The notes: generated from the letters alone by a model not told the origin. DNA of 64,000 nucleotides from Unio delphinus (GCA_029339505.1 JAQISU010000094.1:5807001-5871000); one strand, 5' to 3'. Positions 30,069 to 44,215 are shown, counted from the first letter of the stretch. Program-made: numbers and translations.

Positions 30069-30999
30069 GTTTAGGCTCTAATAAATAGTAACACAGAAAG
30101 AGTGGAAACAACTATCTTTGTAAACTTTAGCAAAGAATTTATTTCTCTGGAAAAAACTATGGACAAAATGGAAAAAAAAACTTACAGTTTTAAGAATTAT
30201 TTCCAAAAGGAATTCGATAATAATTTACAAATAATGTTTAAAAAGTCCTAGTTCAAAAATGTTATATTGAGGTCAAATTTGAGTCCTGATGAAAATTCAA
30301 GATGTATAACGATGACCTATGCTGTAGCCTGTATAGTGATGTGGTATACATTTTCTAACGAAACACATGAAATAAAACTCCGGTGTTTGACTTCCGAATT
30401 AATTTATTAAGAACTGTCTTGGTCTGAGATTTTTGTAATAGCACTCAAATATTTCCAGCAAAAAAACTAAACTTGAAAATCAAAATAATTTAAATACAAA
30501 TTAAAACTTCAAACTGACGCAACAGACACTTCCTAATGTAAAGTAAAAGCCCTAACTGACAAAATATCTCTATAGACAAAGTTTATGCAGTAAATTGAGA
30601 AGCAAAATAGATTCCCGGATGAGGGTCGACTCTCCAAAATCAACCAATCATCTTACTCTAAGAACAAGACATAAAAAGGTTGTTTACTTCACCAAAACTA
30701 AGCACAAGCTTATTGTCACGTATCCAGTACAGCCTCGATCTCGCTTGTATCATTCTCACAATAAAAAAAATATAAAAAAGAACTTGTTGACGTGGCTGTT
30801 ACTAATTTTAAATTAAGGTCAGGGTCTAGGTTAACTTTAGGTGTTTACGAAAAAAGAGACAGGTCAACCGATTGTTTAGACAATTTTGCAAATCATTGGC
30901 ATGATTATATTATAATAGCATGTAACATAATAAAATAAATTTCAAACTGACAAAGAATTCAGTTAAAATGAATATAAATTAAATCTGTTAGACGTAACA
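30068..30999 (-). repeat. 3' LTR of the minus-strand element
   Basis: Minus-strand start TGTTACGTCTAACAG, end GAGCCTAAACA, the last part lost against the (AT)n. On its outer coding side CTTCCTCATAAAG is the complement of a polypurine tract. Confidence 0.8.
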
Positions 31000-31133
31000 C
31001 TTCCTCATAAAGAAAAAAATAGATATATATATTGTAAAACTTTTTTTACCATAGATTAATTATCCATGAGGTTTAGGAAAAGCGTTAAAGTACTATCATG
31101 AATTATAAATAATGTACATGAAATAATACTTTT

Positions 31134-31352
31134 CTAAAAACGGGAAAGTGCATCTGCTATTAAATTATATTTTCCTTTGATGTGCCTGATGTCAATAGTA
31201 TATCCATGTAGCAACAAATTCAATCTTAGCAGTCTCTGAGTTTTATTTTTGATTCTGCTGAGGAAAGTAAGGGGGTTGTGGTCACTAAACAGAATAATGG
31301 AAGAATGAGCTAAGGTAACTTCAAACTGCTGTAATGTCAATATCAAAGCCAA
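31134..31352 (-). pseudogene. pol: RNase H fragment
   Basis: FSDHNPLTFLSRIKNKTQRL and IRHIKGKYNLIADALSR are the hallmark end of the Ty3/gypsy RNase H domain. The N-terminal part is broken, with recognisable pieces to about 31650. It lies downstream of reverse transcriptase and next to the 3' LTR, so nothing of integrase follows it. Confidence 0.8.
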
Positions 31353-31787
31353 ACATTCCTTATCGATTGTTGAATAATTTATTTGATGCTTGTTTCATGT
31401 TTTTGGACAAATAGCACCCTAGATGATCAACATCATTTTCGTCTTCTTGAATGACTAATGCTCCAATCTTTACATCACTTAAATCAATAGGCAGTTTAAA
31501 TGATTGGCTGAAATTTGGAGCGATAAGAACTGGCGCGCCTTTAAGTGTGAAGTTTAACTTAACAAAAAAACCTCCTGAATTCTTTCATTTCGAAGAAACT
31601 TGTTTTTCTTACTCAGTACATTTGGCAGATGTTCAGCAATTATAGGTGAGTCTGTCGAAGAATTTCCGAATTATTACTAAATGTTCTTTCCAGGTGTCGT
31701 TGTAGATGATGCTACATCGATGTACGCATCACAATTATCTAGAAGGGAAGTGATCACATTCATAAGACGTTGAAAAGTACATGGCGA

Positions 31788-32150
31788 CTATTTCATACCA
31801 AATGACATTACTTTATATTTGTAAAGTCCATCTGGAGTCACAAATGCCGAAATTTCCATTGCTATTACCGTTAGTGGAATTTGCCGAATTCCTTTCAGAA
31901 GGTCAAATTTGATGACATACTTGGAATTTCCGAACTTATCAGTACAGTCATTGATTTTTGATAATGGAAATGAAACTGGTTTTGTCACATTGTTCACCTT
32001 CATATAATCAGTGCACATACGAAAAGTTTTATCCGGTTTTGAAACTTGTATGCATGGCGAACTACAGTCAATTTTACTGGGCCCTATGAAATCATTATCC
32101 ATAAACTACTGACTTTCTTTCTTCAAGCACTCCTGTTTGAGCGGTTTCAT
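31788..32150 (-). pseudogene. pol: Reverse transcriptase fragment
   Basis: FIGPSKIDCSSPC, PDKTFRMCTDYMKVNN, FPLSKINDCTDKFGNSKY, KFDLLKGIRQIPL and AFVTPDGLYKYKVMSFGMK are successive Ty3/gypsy reverse transcriptase motifs. The catalytic Asp of the first block is present (KFDLLKG); the YxDD block is missing or decayed in the following 150 bases. In-frame stops separate the upstream part. Confidence 0.8.
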
Positions 32151-32599
32151 TATATATGGATGTTTTTTCACAGGTTTTGAATTTGCGATTTCAAGGTCAT
32201 GTTAAATGTCGTTTATACTTGTTGGAACATCTGAAAATAAGTGTTCATATTCAATTACTAACTGTGTCAGTTTATTTCTGTCATGCTCTTTCAAATGTGA
32301 AAGTTTGTGGTCCATATCGTTCATAATGTCTGAGTTCCGAAGATTTATCACTCCAATAGCAGTATGATCTGATGACATTCCTCTACTTACATATTCATTG
32401 AGTTTGACAGGTACATCTAATAAATTGTATGTTTAACCAGTCTATCTCTTTCAATATGTTTGCACTACTTCATTTAGGTCCCAGGGGTACTAATATTATA
32501 ATTTAAGTTTGTAATAATCATAAAATCTAAACTGATAAAAAGTTTGAAGAATGAGCTAAAGAGACAGATTTCCATTATAACACTCAAATGTTCCCTCCA

Positions 32600-33330
32600 T
32601 TGTACTTGTGTCAAACCATAATTTTACATTTGGCTTGAATTGCTGAATGCCAAATTCATGCATAACAGGCTGTAAAGTTCCAGAAGTAATCTTTGACATT
32701 TAGCACGATTGGACAGATTTGAAAATGCCGAATTGGGTAATAAACTTTATCAAAGTTTTTACTAATGTTGTAAATTTAAAATTCCTCAAAGTAATGGAAA
32801 TCTTGTTGATGTACACATAATGGTGAACGTGTATTGGTTACCTGACATGGTCTTAGGTAAGGGACCAACACAATCTACTATAATTATACTAACGGTTCGT
32901 CAAATTCAGGAATAGGCTGTAGTTGCGCCTTAGGTATCTAATGATTGGGTTATCCTACCATTTGACAAGCATGGCAAACTCTATAGTTAATTTAAAAACA
33001 TCACTTTTGATTTCTAACCAAATACAAGTGCTTCAAGATTTGGTGATAAGTCTTAATAATCAATAAAGGACCATCGAAAAGAGTTTCATGGGAAAGACTA
33101 AGTATGTCCTGTCTGGAAGGTTTTGGAACTGCAATTTGATAGTTCAATGACCACTCATCATCAGCATGTACCTCTCCATTTTCTCATCAGAATTATGGTT
33201 ATATTGACCGAACAAACAGGTACTTTAGAGGCGTACGTTTCAGTAACGGAATCAAACAGGAGATCTCGAGATCTTTTTCCGGTTTGACAATTGATTGTCG
33301 TTTATCAGCTTGATTAGAATAAAGAAAATG
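32600..33330 (-). pseudogene. pol: Integrase remnant, upstream of reverse transcriptase
   Basis: Reading the minus strand, the zinc-finger region at about 33130-32950 retains SHETL, then CHACQMVG. The core begins IVDCVGPLPKTMSGNQYTF at about 32880. At about 32760-32680 come QFGIFKSVQS and GTFQPVMHEFGIQQ, the second catalytic-core block. Multiple frameshifts. Since it lies 5' of reverse transcriptase and 3' of protease, the order is protease, integrase, reverse transcriptase, RNase H. Confidence 0.75.
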
Positions 33331-33479
33331 AGTAATTAAAAGAGGATCACTGTGATCAATACATTCTCATTGATCCTAACAATGGGTGAATGTGACCTCA
33401 TCAAAGGCCTGACCATTACATATGTAACCTAAAAGAATATCTTCCTTATGAACATCATTCTCAGGAGCGTCTCTGCCAT

Positions 33480-33860
33480 AGCTCTGGTATCTGCAAAAAC
33501 TGGAAATAAATCAGGTAATTCTTTTTCAACTGGATCGACTTTCTGATCCAAACGAAACTTGTCAGTTGCAAGTTGATTAACCACTACCTTGATTCCAGCT
33601 AGGTCGTTGCCAAGTAATAATTAAATGTCCTCAACCGGTTGAATAGAGACTGTTCCGACTGTCACGAGTCCTGAGACTAAGCCTGTTGACAAATTTACAC
33701 AAGGAGAGAAACATTAACAAAGCCGCATTCTAATCCCTCAAAATCGAAACTGTCATTAGAAAAAGACTTCTCAGTAAAAAGCAAAGTACCTGACAATAAA
33801 AGACTCTGAGACGGTCTTGTGTCTCTTAAAATTTTAATAAGAGGTGGGATTGGCCGAATC
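33480..33860 (-). pseudogene. pol: Protease remnant
   Basis: The minus strand around 33830-33780 reads IKILRDT and then a substitution in the expected DTG triplet, followed by SQSLLLSGTL. The downstream LLGNDLAG segment is at about 33610-33590. It parallels the protease at 26210-26500 in the plus-strand copy. Confidence 0.7.
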
Positions 33861-33869
33861 ACCCCAGAG

Positions 33870-34762
33870 TGCATTATGTTCCATAGAAAACATCAGACGG
33901 GGATTGATAAGACCGACAAATGTATTGCTTTCAATACATGTCCTTGACCTTGACCTCTTAGAAATAAGGGCAATTGCAACAGATCTGTATTGATTCTGAT
34001 GCGCATTTTTCAATGTGTAGCAATCAGAAATAATGTGTCCTTTCTTATAGCAATATATACACGTAGGAATAGACAAGGATCTAGAATCAAGCTTATCATA
34101 AGCTTGACTTTTAGCAGTTGTGCCAGTTTGAGGTTTAGAAGGACTTGTATTAGACTGAAATAATTCCTGCAAAAAGACTGTTGAGTATAAAAAATACTCA
34201 GCAGCATGAGCACCATTTGCCATGGTTTCAATATTATGATCGTCAAGATAAGTTTTATTGTTACTACAGAGACAGTTTTTGAACTCTTCAATTAATACAA
34301 GCTGTGTGAGACTTTATTAATGGTCTTCAAAGTTCCTAGCTGAGCACCATCTGTCAAATAACTGTTCCTTTTCTTTAGCAAATTCGACATGAGTTTGTCC
34401 AGCTTCTTTTTGTAGTTTCTGAAATTTTGCCGATAATGTTCAAGGACCAACTCATAACTTTTTAGGATGCATTATTTTAACCGTATCATACTCACCACTT
34501 TGGTGAATTGACCGTGAAAATTAAATATCACTAGCTTTACTAATAAGTACACATTGTAATACTTTGGTCCAATGCCTCATTGGCCATTTCACATTTTCAA
34601 CAACTTTTTCAAAAAAAAGAAAATAGTTTTCTTTAAGGGGGAAATAAATTAATATTCTGTGCGGGATTAAATGTAAATTTGGACCAGAAGTATGAATCTG
34701 GTTTTCATCTGCCAGCTCCATTTCTTTTAAGTTATATCGATATTCTCTCTCATTCCCTCCCT

Positions 34763-34832
<70 letters not shown>

Positions 34833-35100
34833 GTCTGTCTATCTCTCTATCTCTCTCTCTCTCTCTCTTCAAATTGTAATTGCGTTTGTTGTTCTTGTAA
34901 CTGCAGTTCATTTGCTTTTTTCTTCCTTATCTAACTGCATTTGTTTTTTATTCTGTCTTTTTTTTACTTTAATTAATTTACTTCTAAATCAGAGTCTGAT
35001 ACAGACTTAATGATTGAAACTAAAGCATCTTTATCCAAACCATTTTTTTCTACAAAGTATTAAAGAAAGATATTTCCTATTTCTTGTGTCATAAGGAAAC
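33870..35100 (-). pseudogene. gag: gag remnant with zinc knuckle
   Basis: CIYCYKKGHIISDC at about 34065-34020 is a complete CCHC knuckle. Upstream parts at 34290-34720 show KWPMRHWTKVLQC and other segments parallel to the plus-strand gag. The coiled-coil coding part at 34741-34868 has turned into a CT-rich tract, the complement of an AG-rich coding run. Frames are broken in several places. Confidence 0.7.
34741..34868. repeat. (CT)n tract inside gag remnant
   Basis: CT dinucleotides with C-run and GTCT/ATCT interruptions. Position corresponds to the Glu/Arg coiled coil of gag, whose GAGAGA codons probably seeded the expansion. Confidence 0.85.
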
Positions 35101-35373
35101 TTTCGGCTCATAAAGGTCGTATTTTCTGTCCAGTTAAATTGATTCATCTTTTCTGAAAAGTCTCATTGTTCCGGGGTAGTATTTGAAATAAATAAATTTC
35201 CACTTTTGATGACAGTTTACTAAAAGCTTGTTAATTTTGCTTGGGATATTTTTTAAAATTTCGAAAACTTGGGTAATTTTTAGAACAATTACTTACAAAA
35301 ACGTATTCTGAAATATCTTAGCCAAAATGCATAATCCCTGACGCGCCCCGAGCTCTATGTTAATTGTTTAGGT

Positions 35374-37683
35374 CAGTGGTACTTAACCTTGTTGGAGGTA
35401 CTGAACCCCACCAGTTTCATATGCGCATTCACCGAACCCTTCTTAATTGGAAAAATAAAATATGATTTTTTTCAAATTCAAAACATAAGTATATATTTTA
35501 CTGGTGCACAAAATGAACCGTGCATCAACATCACTGTGTTCAAAGAACAAAACCATTAAAACATGATTTTCACACAAAAACAAAAACATAATAATGAATA
35601 TTTACTGCAAATCAGTGTGACTTCTGCTGTTGCCTTTCAGAGACCAATTCAGAAATGCGCGGCTTCACCTTGGCATGTGCCACTCTCATGTCATTTTCGC
35701 AACAAAGTCTGTTCCTTTCCTTCGTTTTTATGTCCAGCATCCTCGAAAATGATTGCTCGCAAAGATATGTTGCAACAAACGGTATGAAAATCTCCAGAGC
35801 TTTCTTAGCAATAACAGGGTACGTTATCATTTGTTGACACCAAAACGTTGAGAGCGTTGTTGTTCTGAAGAGTTGCTGTTGAACCTGGCTCAGCTGAATT
35901 TCAATGATTTCATCGAGGTATTCATCATTGATATCTGTTGTCTCAACACTAAACGTGAACGGCTGTCTCACCCATGCTGGATAAGACTCTCTTGTAGGGA
36001 AGTATCCGTCGAGAGACTTTGCAAGCTCATCTAAGTGCGTGGCAATTGCTTGCTTCAGTTCCGCGGGTAAAGAAATGTCTCCGATTCCAGATACATCTTC
36101 GATCTTACTTACACAGTCGTCTAGCAGGGGAAAGTTTGCGAAGTTATCGTTCTCTATTCGTCGTTTCCATAACGGTAGCTTTTTTGAAAAGCCTTCAGGT
36201 TTTCTTCCGCTTCAATGATGTTGACTCCACCGCCCTGCATCTGTTGATTGAGATGATTGAGAGCTGCGAAGATATCAGCCATGTACGCTAAAATGAGAAT
36301 GAACTCAAAAGTTTTGAAGCGATCTGCATAAAAATGTTGGTGCTCTTGCAAAAACAGGGTTAATTCCACACGCAGGGCAAAAACACGATTCAGCACCTGT
36401 CCTCGAGATAACCACCGAACGTTAGAATGGTACAAAAGTACCTCGAATTCAGAGCCCATTTCTTTACACAGCTCACTGAAGATGCGGTGCCTCAGAGCAC
36501 TATTTCGCACATAGTTCACGCATTCCACTACAATTTTTAATACTTCTGCCAGTGTTGGAGGTAAGGTTTTTGTTGCCAACGCATGCCTGTGCAGAATACA
36601 ATGCGTAACAATGATGTGTGGTGCATCAGCTTTCACTAGCGCACCAAAACCAGACTTTCTTCCCAGCATGACTGGAGCTCCGTCCGAACAAACTGCAGAA
36701 ACCATATCCCACGAAAGAGTGTTGTCTTTGAAGAAGTTATCCACAAGTTTCTTCACATCGGCTGCCTTAGTTGTTGTTGTAAGAGGCTTACAAAATAAAA
36801 AATCTTCCTTTATCAAGTCGCCTTTCACATAGCGCACGAATACAGCAAGCTGGCTTAGATTGGAAACATCTGTGGTCTCGTCGAGTTGAAGGCTGAATTT
36901 TGCCGGGCTTGAAATCAGATCTGCAACTACTTGAGCCAAGATGTCTTTGCTCTTGTCGTCTATTCTGTCGCTGATGGTGTCATTTGAAAGAAGAATTTGG
37001 GATAACTTAACTTCAGCCGCTTTTCCCAGCATGATATTCGCCATCTTCAACACAGCTGGTTTTATGAGTGTTTCAACAATGGTGTGTGGTTTGCCCTGCT
37101 TTGCGATCAGGTAAGCAACTTCGTACGATGCTGTGAGGATCGGTTTGTTGATGGGTACAAAGCCGAGAACAGGTAGAGTAGCCTTTTCATCGAATCTGGC
37201 TCTCTTCACCTTGAATTCAGCGAGCGTTGTGTTCTTGTATTTTCCAGCTCCATGCAGCTTAAGGAAGTTTTCTCTTAGTTTTGCCGGTGCTAGACTAGAA
37301 TTGCTCAACTTGGCATTGCAAATAATGCAGTTAGGACGCTGACTCCCATCATGTTCCGTTATACATGTGAATCCATATTGTACATATTCGTCCGACCACT
37401 TTCTTTTTTTGCTCGACATAGTTAGTATGAAGGGATTAAAATATTAAGAAAGAAATCACACGACGTACCATCACGACAGTCACAAGTCGACTACTGGGCG
37501 CACCAAATTTCCTGCAGCACAGATAGGCCAAGCGATGTTGTGTGATCACCTGCAGCCAATGATGGCCAAGGGGTCGTGTCATCACGAATCATATGAGTCG
37601 GGTGTGTCTTATCCTCCGCCGAAACCCTAAGACTGACTCACCGAACCCCTGGGGTTCGATCGAACCCAGGTTAAGAACCACTG
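35374..37683 (-). mobile_element. hAT DNA transposon with perfect 8-bp target duplication
   Basis: Inverted ends CAGTGGTACTTAACCT and, from the other side, CAGTGGTTCTTAACCT. The flanking octamer GTTTAGGT is present at 35366-35373 and at 37684-37691, exactly the 8-bp duplication of hAT elements. Length 2,310 bp with one transposase gene on the minus strand. The insertion point is the last 16 bases of an older LTR. One frameshift separates it from a full transposase frame. Confidence 0.95.
35612..37419 (-). pseudogene. hAT transposase, ZBED/SCAND3-like, one frameshift
   Basis: The first 421 codons run from the ATG at 37419. KRKWSDEYVQYGF and CIICNAKL open a BED-type zinc finger. Catalytic-domain features follow: LQLDETTD with the first acidic residue, VCSDGAPVMLG with the second, HCILHRHALA, and VRWLSRGQVLNRV with the Trp typical of the family. 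The frame is lost in a six-base A run (T run 36180-36185 on the plus strand). The other frame stays open to 35612 and carries the dimerisation region ending with CEQSFSRMLDIKTKERNRL. Domain set and order match vertebrate ZBED5/SCAND3-type hAT transposases. A single homopolymer change could be a real mutation or an assembly error. Confidence 0.88.
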
Positions 37684-38658
37684 GTTTAGGTTCTAATAAA
37701 CTAAAACACAGAGTAAAACCAACAAGCTTTGTATAATTTAACAAATAATTTATTTCTCCCGAAAAGCAATGGAACAAATGAAAACAAGAACTTACGGTTT
37801 TATTAATCAATTCCAAATGTAATCCAAGAATAATCCACGAATTAAAATTTAAAAGCCCTAGTAATGAAATGTTCTAATGAATTCAAGTTTGAGTGCTGAT
37901 GAAAATTCAAGATGGAAGACGATTACCTATGATGTAGTCTGTATAGTGTTGTAGTCTACAGTGTCTTGTAGAAACACAAGAAATAATACTGCGGTGCTTG
38001 AAATCAGAGAAACAGAATTTAAGAACTGTCTTTGTCCGATAATTCTGTATGAGCACTCAAATATTTTCAGGAAAACTATTAATCCTTTAGAATTAAATAA
38101 TTTGAATGTTAATGATAACTCCAAACTCACACAACAGACATTTTCGGGTGCGAAGAAAAAGCCCCCAATCCGACGAAATATTTTTATAAATAAAGGTTAT
38201 ACTGTAACTTGAAAAGCAAAACAGATTAACGGATGAGGGTTAACTCTCCAGACTTTTTCAGAACTATTTACCTCTAAACGCATGTAGGCACATTATCACC
38301 TTGACAAAAATTAATCATTGCACTTTAGGAATAAGATACAAAAAGGGTTGTTACCTTCACCAAACATATATACAAGTTTAGGGTCGTATCCAGTACAGCC
38401 TCGTTAAAGCTCTTTTTAATAAAAAATAAATACAAAAAAACTTGCTGACTTGTCTATTAACAATTTTTAATTAAGGTGAAGATCTAGGTCAACCTTTGGT
38501 GTTTACGAAACAAAAGTCATATCAACTGATTTTATGAAAATTTCCAATCACTTAAACAAGATTATGTTATAATAGCATGTAACAAAATAAAAGAATTTAA
38601 AACTGAAAATCAAAGAATTGCATTAACATAAATATACATTAAATCAGATATACCTAAC

Positions 38659-38659
<1 letters not shown>
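37684..38659 (-). repeat. 5' LTR of the minus-strand element
   Basis: Minus-strand start TGTTAGGTATATCTG at 38659; end AGAACCTAAAC at the hAT boundary, continued as CAATTAACA at 35358-35366. It aligns with the 3' LTR in the TAAAACCGTAAGTT-like and CAAGATGGAAGACGA segments. Confidence 0.75.
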
Positions 38660-38741
<82 letters not shown>

Positions 38742-38771
38742 TCAGACAGACAGAGAGACAGACAGACAGTC

Positions 38772-38807
<36 letters not shown>
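38660..38807. repeat. (GATA)n and (GACA)n microsatellite
   Basis: GATA units to 38740, a GACA-rich middle, and GATA again. It starts at the very base after the LTR. Confidence 0.95.
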
Positions 38808-41176
38808 TACAAAACTCATCTCACAGAGTACAATAAACATAAATCATTCCATCCCTTCCGTGATCTGTATGTGTGATACTGTATTATCACACAAATTGTT
38901 GCTAGGAAATTAAGTTAAACACTATAAACAAAACTTACTCTACCTTCTTCTTCAATCTTCCTCAATCTTTCCTACCGTTTCCTTATAAACAAACCTAACG
39001 CCTATACAATCCTTATATTGCCTACAACTCTAGCAGTGAAGTGAAAAGAGAGAAAAGGGTAGGAATATGAACACACCACATAGATACAGTTGTAAACTGA
39101 ACATTGAGTGAAATAATAGAAAAGGTACGAGTGCTTACACAAATAAAAAAGGATAATGATATACTATCGCTGACGACGGAACACTTAGGTTTTAATTTTG
39201 AAAGACATATAAAACATGCAAGCACTCTACTTGTTAAATAATGTTTTCCTTCCTATTCTCCGACATTAAACTCGTTCACTAAAGATGTTACCATTGTCGC
39301 TTGATAAAACTGTTGTTGAGCCTGTTTGAAGCAAGTCTGCTTCTTTGCTTTGTTAAAAATATACGGTTTTCGTTTTGCCACCATAGATTAAGTACAGTCA
39401 CTGGCTTGATGCCTATCGTCATTAGTTAAAAATTGGAAGAAAGTGTGTTGCAAACTATTCCTTCTTTTTATCGTTACACTTTGTTACCGTTAATATTTCT
39501 CAAGATAAAGCATGGATAACACACTGAGGGAACTGCTATCATGGCGATGCCTGTCGGTGAAGAGGGGAAAGATTTAAATTGTCTCATTGTCAAACAATGT
39601 AAGAATGTTGTCGTTAAACAAAGGTTTTCTTGCACTGGAAGACAATGAAATGAGACGTACGATTTCTGTTGCAATAGGTGTTACGTTTTACTTTTGCAAT
39701 ACCTAAACTTTAAAACAATTGAGACATATATTATTTAAAAGATCTTTTAAAAATATTTTCGTTCGCTCAGTTTGTACTTACACTATGTTTATATTCTTAA
39801 GCTCTTTTTGTATATAATTTAAAAAACAACCACAATTACAATGTAAAGGTTGTAAAAGGAACTAAATTATTAATATCCTGAAATGATAAATTCAAGGTCC
39901 AAGCGTTCTAATTAGCGAAGCATTCCAAAATGTACTCTTACTGTTACTTTTGTAAAATTCATCCAAGCCTTCTTGACTGAGATCACGTCTGTGTAATTTA
40001 TAAAATACTAATTCCTTTTTATTAAATATATAAATATCGGTATGCATATTTGTGCATTTTAAGGCAAACACTGTGGTGCAAGGCCACAAGCTAGTTTACA
40101 TTATTTGAAACAGTAATGTATCCTTGAGTGTTTATTATGCCCTAGTAGTACACTTTGGTAGTAGTAATACTATTAATATATAAATATTCCTGACGTTCAC
40201 TTTTTGTCTGTTAAACTAATAGTGACAGATGCTGTAAAAGATAATGAAATGAGTGGTGAAACTCGTTTTGTTCCAAGACTTGCGACTGTTACAGTACAAT
40301 AGTTAAACTGAACAAATTAAAACACAAACGGTCCGTATTGAAGATTGTTTTTGTCTCAACCACTAGGCAGAATTTTCTCCAGGAGACTTTTCTCCCTCTG
40401 TTTGGCTTGTGAATGGGTGAGTGTTGGAAAGTAAATTTAGAGTATTGGTCACAAAACAAAGCCTGTTTTGGGTGTCGTAAAATAGATACTTAAATATTGG
40501 TTACCACACACTGTGTATTGTTGTTTTAGTGAGAGGTATTCGATCGTAAATATCTAGCATTATACACAAAAGACGTTGTGTTAAATAGGTATGTGTAGAG
40601 CATTGGTCAATACATACTGTGTGTTGAATTATATTTATAGGGCAACTGTCACAACACACGGAGTCTTTTATATTAGATTCTTAGATATCGGTCACTATAC
40701 ACGTTCGAGTGTTGGCTAGTAGACGACAAAGTTTCGATCAGTACACCTGACATGTTTCATAGATTAATGTGTGATTTTGGTCATTACACACAGCATGTTC
40801 GATAGTATTATGTGGAGACTTGAACAGTACATACTTTGTATTGATAGTAGTGTGAGGTAAAACTAGTAGATGATTAAATGTTGGACTGAATAGTAAATCA
40901 ATATTTCAGTTTACATTTTCTGTTTATAATATACATATTTTTCAAATGGATACGTAATGTAAAATTCCCGATTGACCTCAATCCGGCCAAAAATAAATAC
41001 CTACGGCGTTAATGCATGTTAATACCTACGGCGTAATGTTAATGCATGCTTCAACCTATGATAACCTATATTGCTACTAATATAACTTTTGTGTCACATG
41101 ACAACCTATATTTAATAATTGTATCCTTTTTGTCAGTTGCTCTCATGTGTGTCAGCGGAATAACAACATCGCCTAA
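38808..41176. other. Intergenic sequence with a degenerate minisatellite
   Basis: No gene supported. From about 40430 to 40880, words such as TTGGTCA-TACACA-TGTGT recur every 60-65 bases in poorly conserved form, which looks like an old tandem array. The remainder is AT-rich and unremarkable. Confidence 0.45.
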
Positions 41177-41247
41177 ATACATACATACATACATACATAC
41201 ATACATACATACATACATACATACATACATACATACATACATACATA
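41177..41247. repeat. (ATAC)n microsatellite
   Basis: About 17 ATAC units. Confidence 0.95.
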
Positions 41248-42983
<1,736 letters not shown>

Positions 42984-43639
42984 CCTAGGAGTTAAAGCTC
43001 CTTTAAGAAGTTGAACCCGTGTCCGTTGAAACGGCATATGTCACCTAGAACACATGCAAAACACAATATTAGGCTACTCAATCGTACGCTCAACGCCAGA
43101 AAACGATCGGCCAAGGGTTAAGTAAAGGGAGGAAATAATGTGGACGGTGTTATGTATATTTAATGTATATTGTGTGCTTCATCTGTATCCGTGACTGAGG
43201 GTAGTGTTATGGCTAAACTGTCTTTTCTCGTGCTTCTTATATAATTTATATATGGTCTTGTTTGAAATCGGTATAATTTCAAATTAATGGTCCAGTCCAA
43301 AATCATTACAAATGAGTACTTTGTATATCCTGGAAAATATAATTTGAATTAATATTTCCAGCCAAAAAAAACTACTGAAAACAACAATAAGTCTGATTCT
43401 GTCTCCAATATTAGATGCCAGAATGAGCCATTTCTCCAAAAAGCAGCATCATATGAAATCTAAGGCACAAGCGTAGAACCAGGATGAGGTTCAAACGTTC
43501 ATTGCTCATATATTCTGAGTGGTCAGCAAGATACAACCTGTTTGTAAACTTATAATGAAAACATGGGAAACATCAGATGCAGCAGGCTCCTCATGACGAA
43601 ATTCCAATGTCCTAGACGTAGATCCAAATGAAGACATTG

Positions 43640-44091
43640 ACCTCCATTGATAATAATAAAAATGTTAACCACTCTAATAGACCTAGATGTTCGCACTGTT
43701 CTTTTATTAATGAAAGTACTTTCAATAGCAACAATACGAAAGAAACTTTAAATATGTGTTGTGATACAAATTGTGCAACATCAAATTTATTTATTTGATC
43801 ACATGCAAAAAATGTGGCATTCAGTATATTGGACAAACCAGTCAACAAATATCTAAACGTATGAACCAACACAGACCAGACATTAAAAATTATATCGATC
43901 AATCATTTGCATCACATGTTGCTACAGATTTTAACAAGAGTTCCCATACTGCACAAGATTTCTCTTTTCAACCTATTGTCATAGTTGATTCTGAAATAGA
44001 ACGTCTGCTAAAGGAAACCTATTGGATTCACCGTCTTAATACGATATATCCAAAAGGACTAAATTCTAAAACACTATACGACATTCGTTAA
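43640..44091 (+). pseudogene. Penelope-like element relic: GIY-YIG endonuclease end
   Basis: From about 43680 the frame reads PRCSHCSFINESTF, then CCDTNCATSN, the cysteine-bearing segment before the endonuclease. A one-base shift near 43785 leads into IYLITCKKCGIQYIGQTSQQ, the GIY-YIG motif with a zinc-type CKKC. The frame continues with RMNQHRPDIKN and the catalytic Glu region IERLLKETYWIHRL to a stop at 44091. This is the C-terminal endonuclease of Penelope-like retroelements. The reverse transcriptase is absent. It ends 65 bases before an (AT)n tract. Confidence 0.72.
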
Positions 44092-44154
44092 TCCTTTGAA
44101 TATATATTATACATAATGAAAATATTAGTAAAACTGTTTATCTCTATTTGTTCA

Positions 44155-44155
<1 letters not shown>

Positions 44156-44211
<56 letters not shown>
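44156..44211. repeat. (AT)n microsatellite
   Basis: About 27 AT units. Confidence 0.95.

Positions 44212-44215
<4 letters not shown>

Larger units (their letters stand above)
30068..38659 (-). mobile_element. Old minus-strand Gmr1-like LTR retrotransposon, with nested hAT
   Basis: On the minus strand: 5' LTR (38659 to 37684, plus its last 16 bases at 35358-35373), a decayed primer site near 35339-35357, gag, protease, integrase, reverse transcriptase, RNase H, polypurine tract and 3' LTR (30999 to 30068). The order of integrase before reverse transcriptase can be read directly. All coding parts carry stops and frameshifts. The LTRs have diverged far more than those of the plus-strand copy. 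A hAT element of 2.3 kb splits the 5' LTR close to its end. Confidence 0.85.

Noticed and set aside
34679..34879. Ser/Leu repeat ORF
   Set aside because: Translation of a (CT)n tract inside the gag remnant.
38661..38807. CRISPR-like array at the GATA/GACA tract
   Set aside because: Simple tetranucleotide repeat with no spacers, in a eukaryotic genome.
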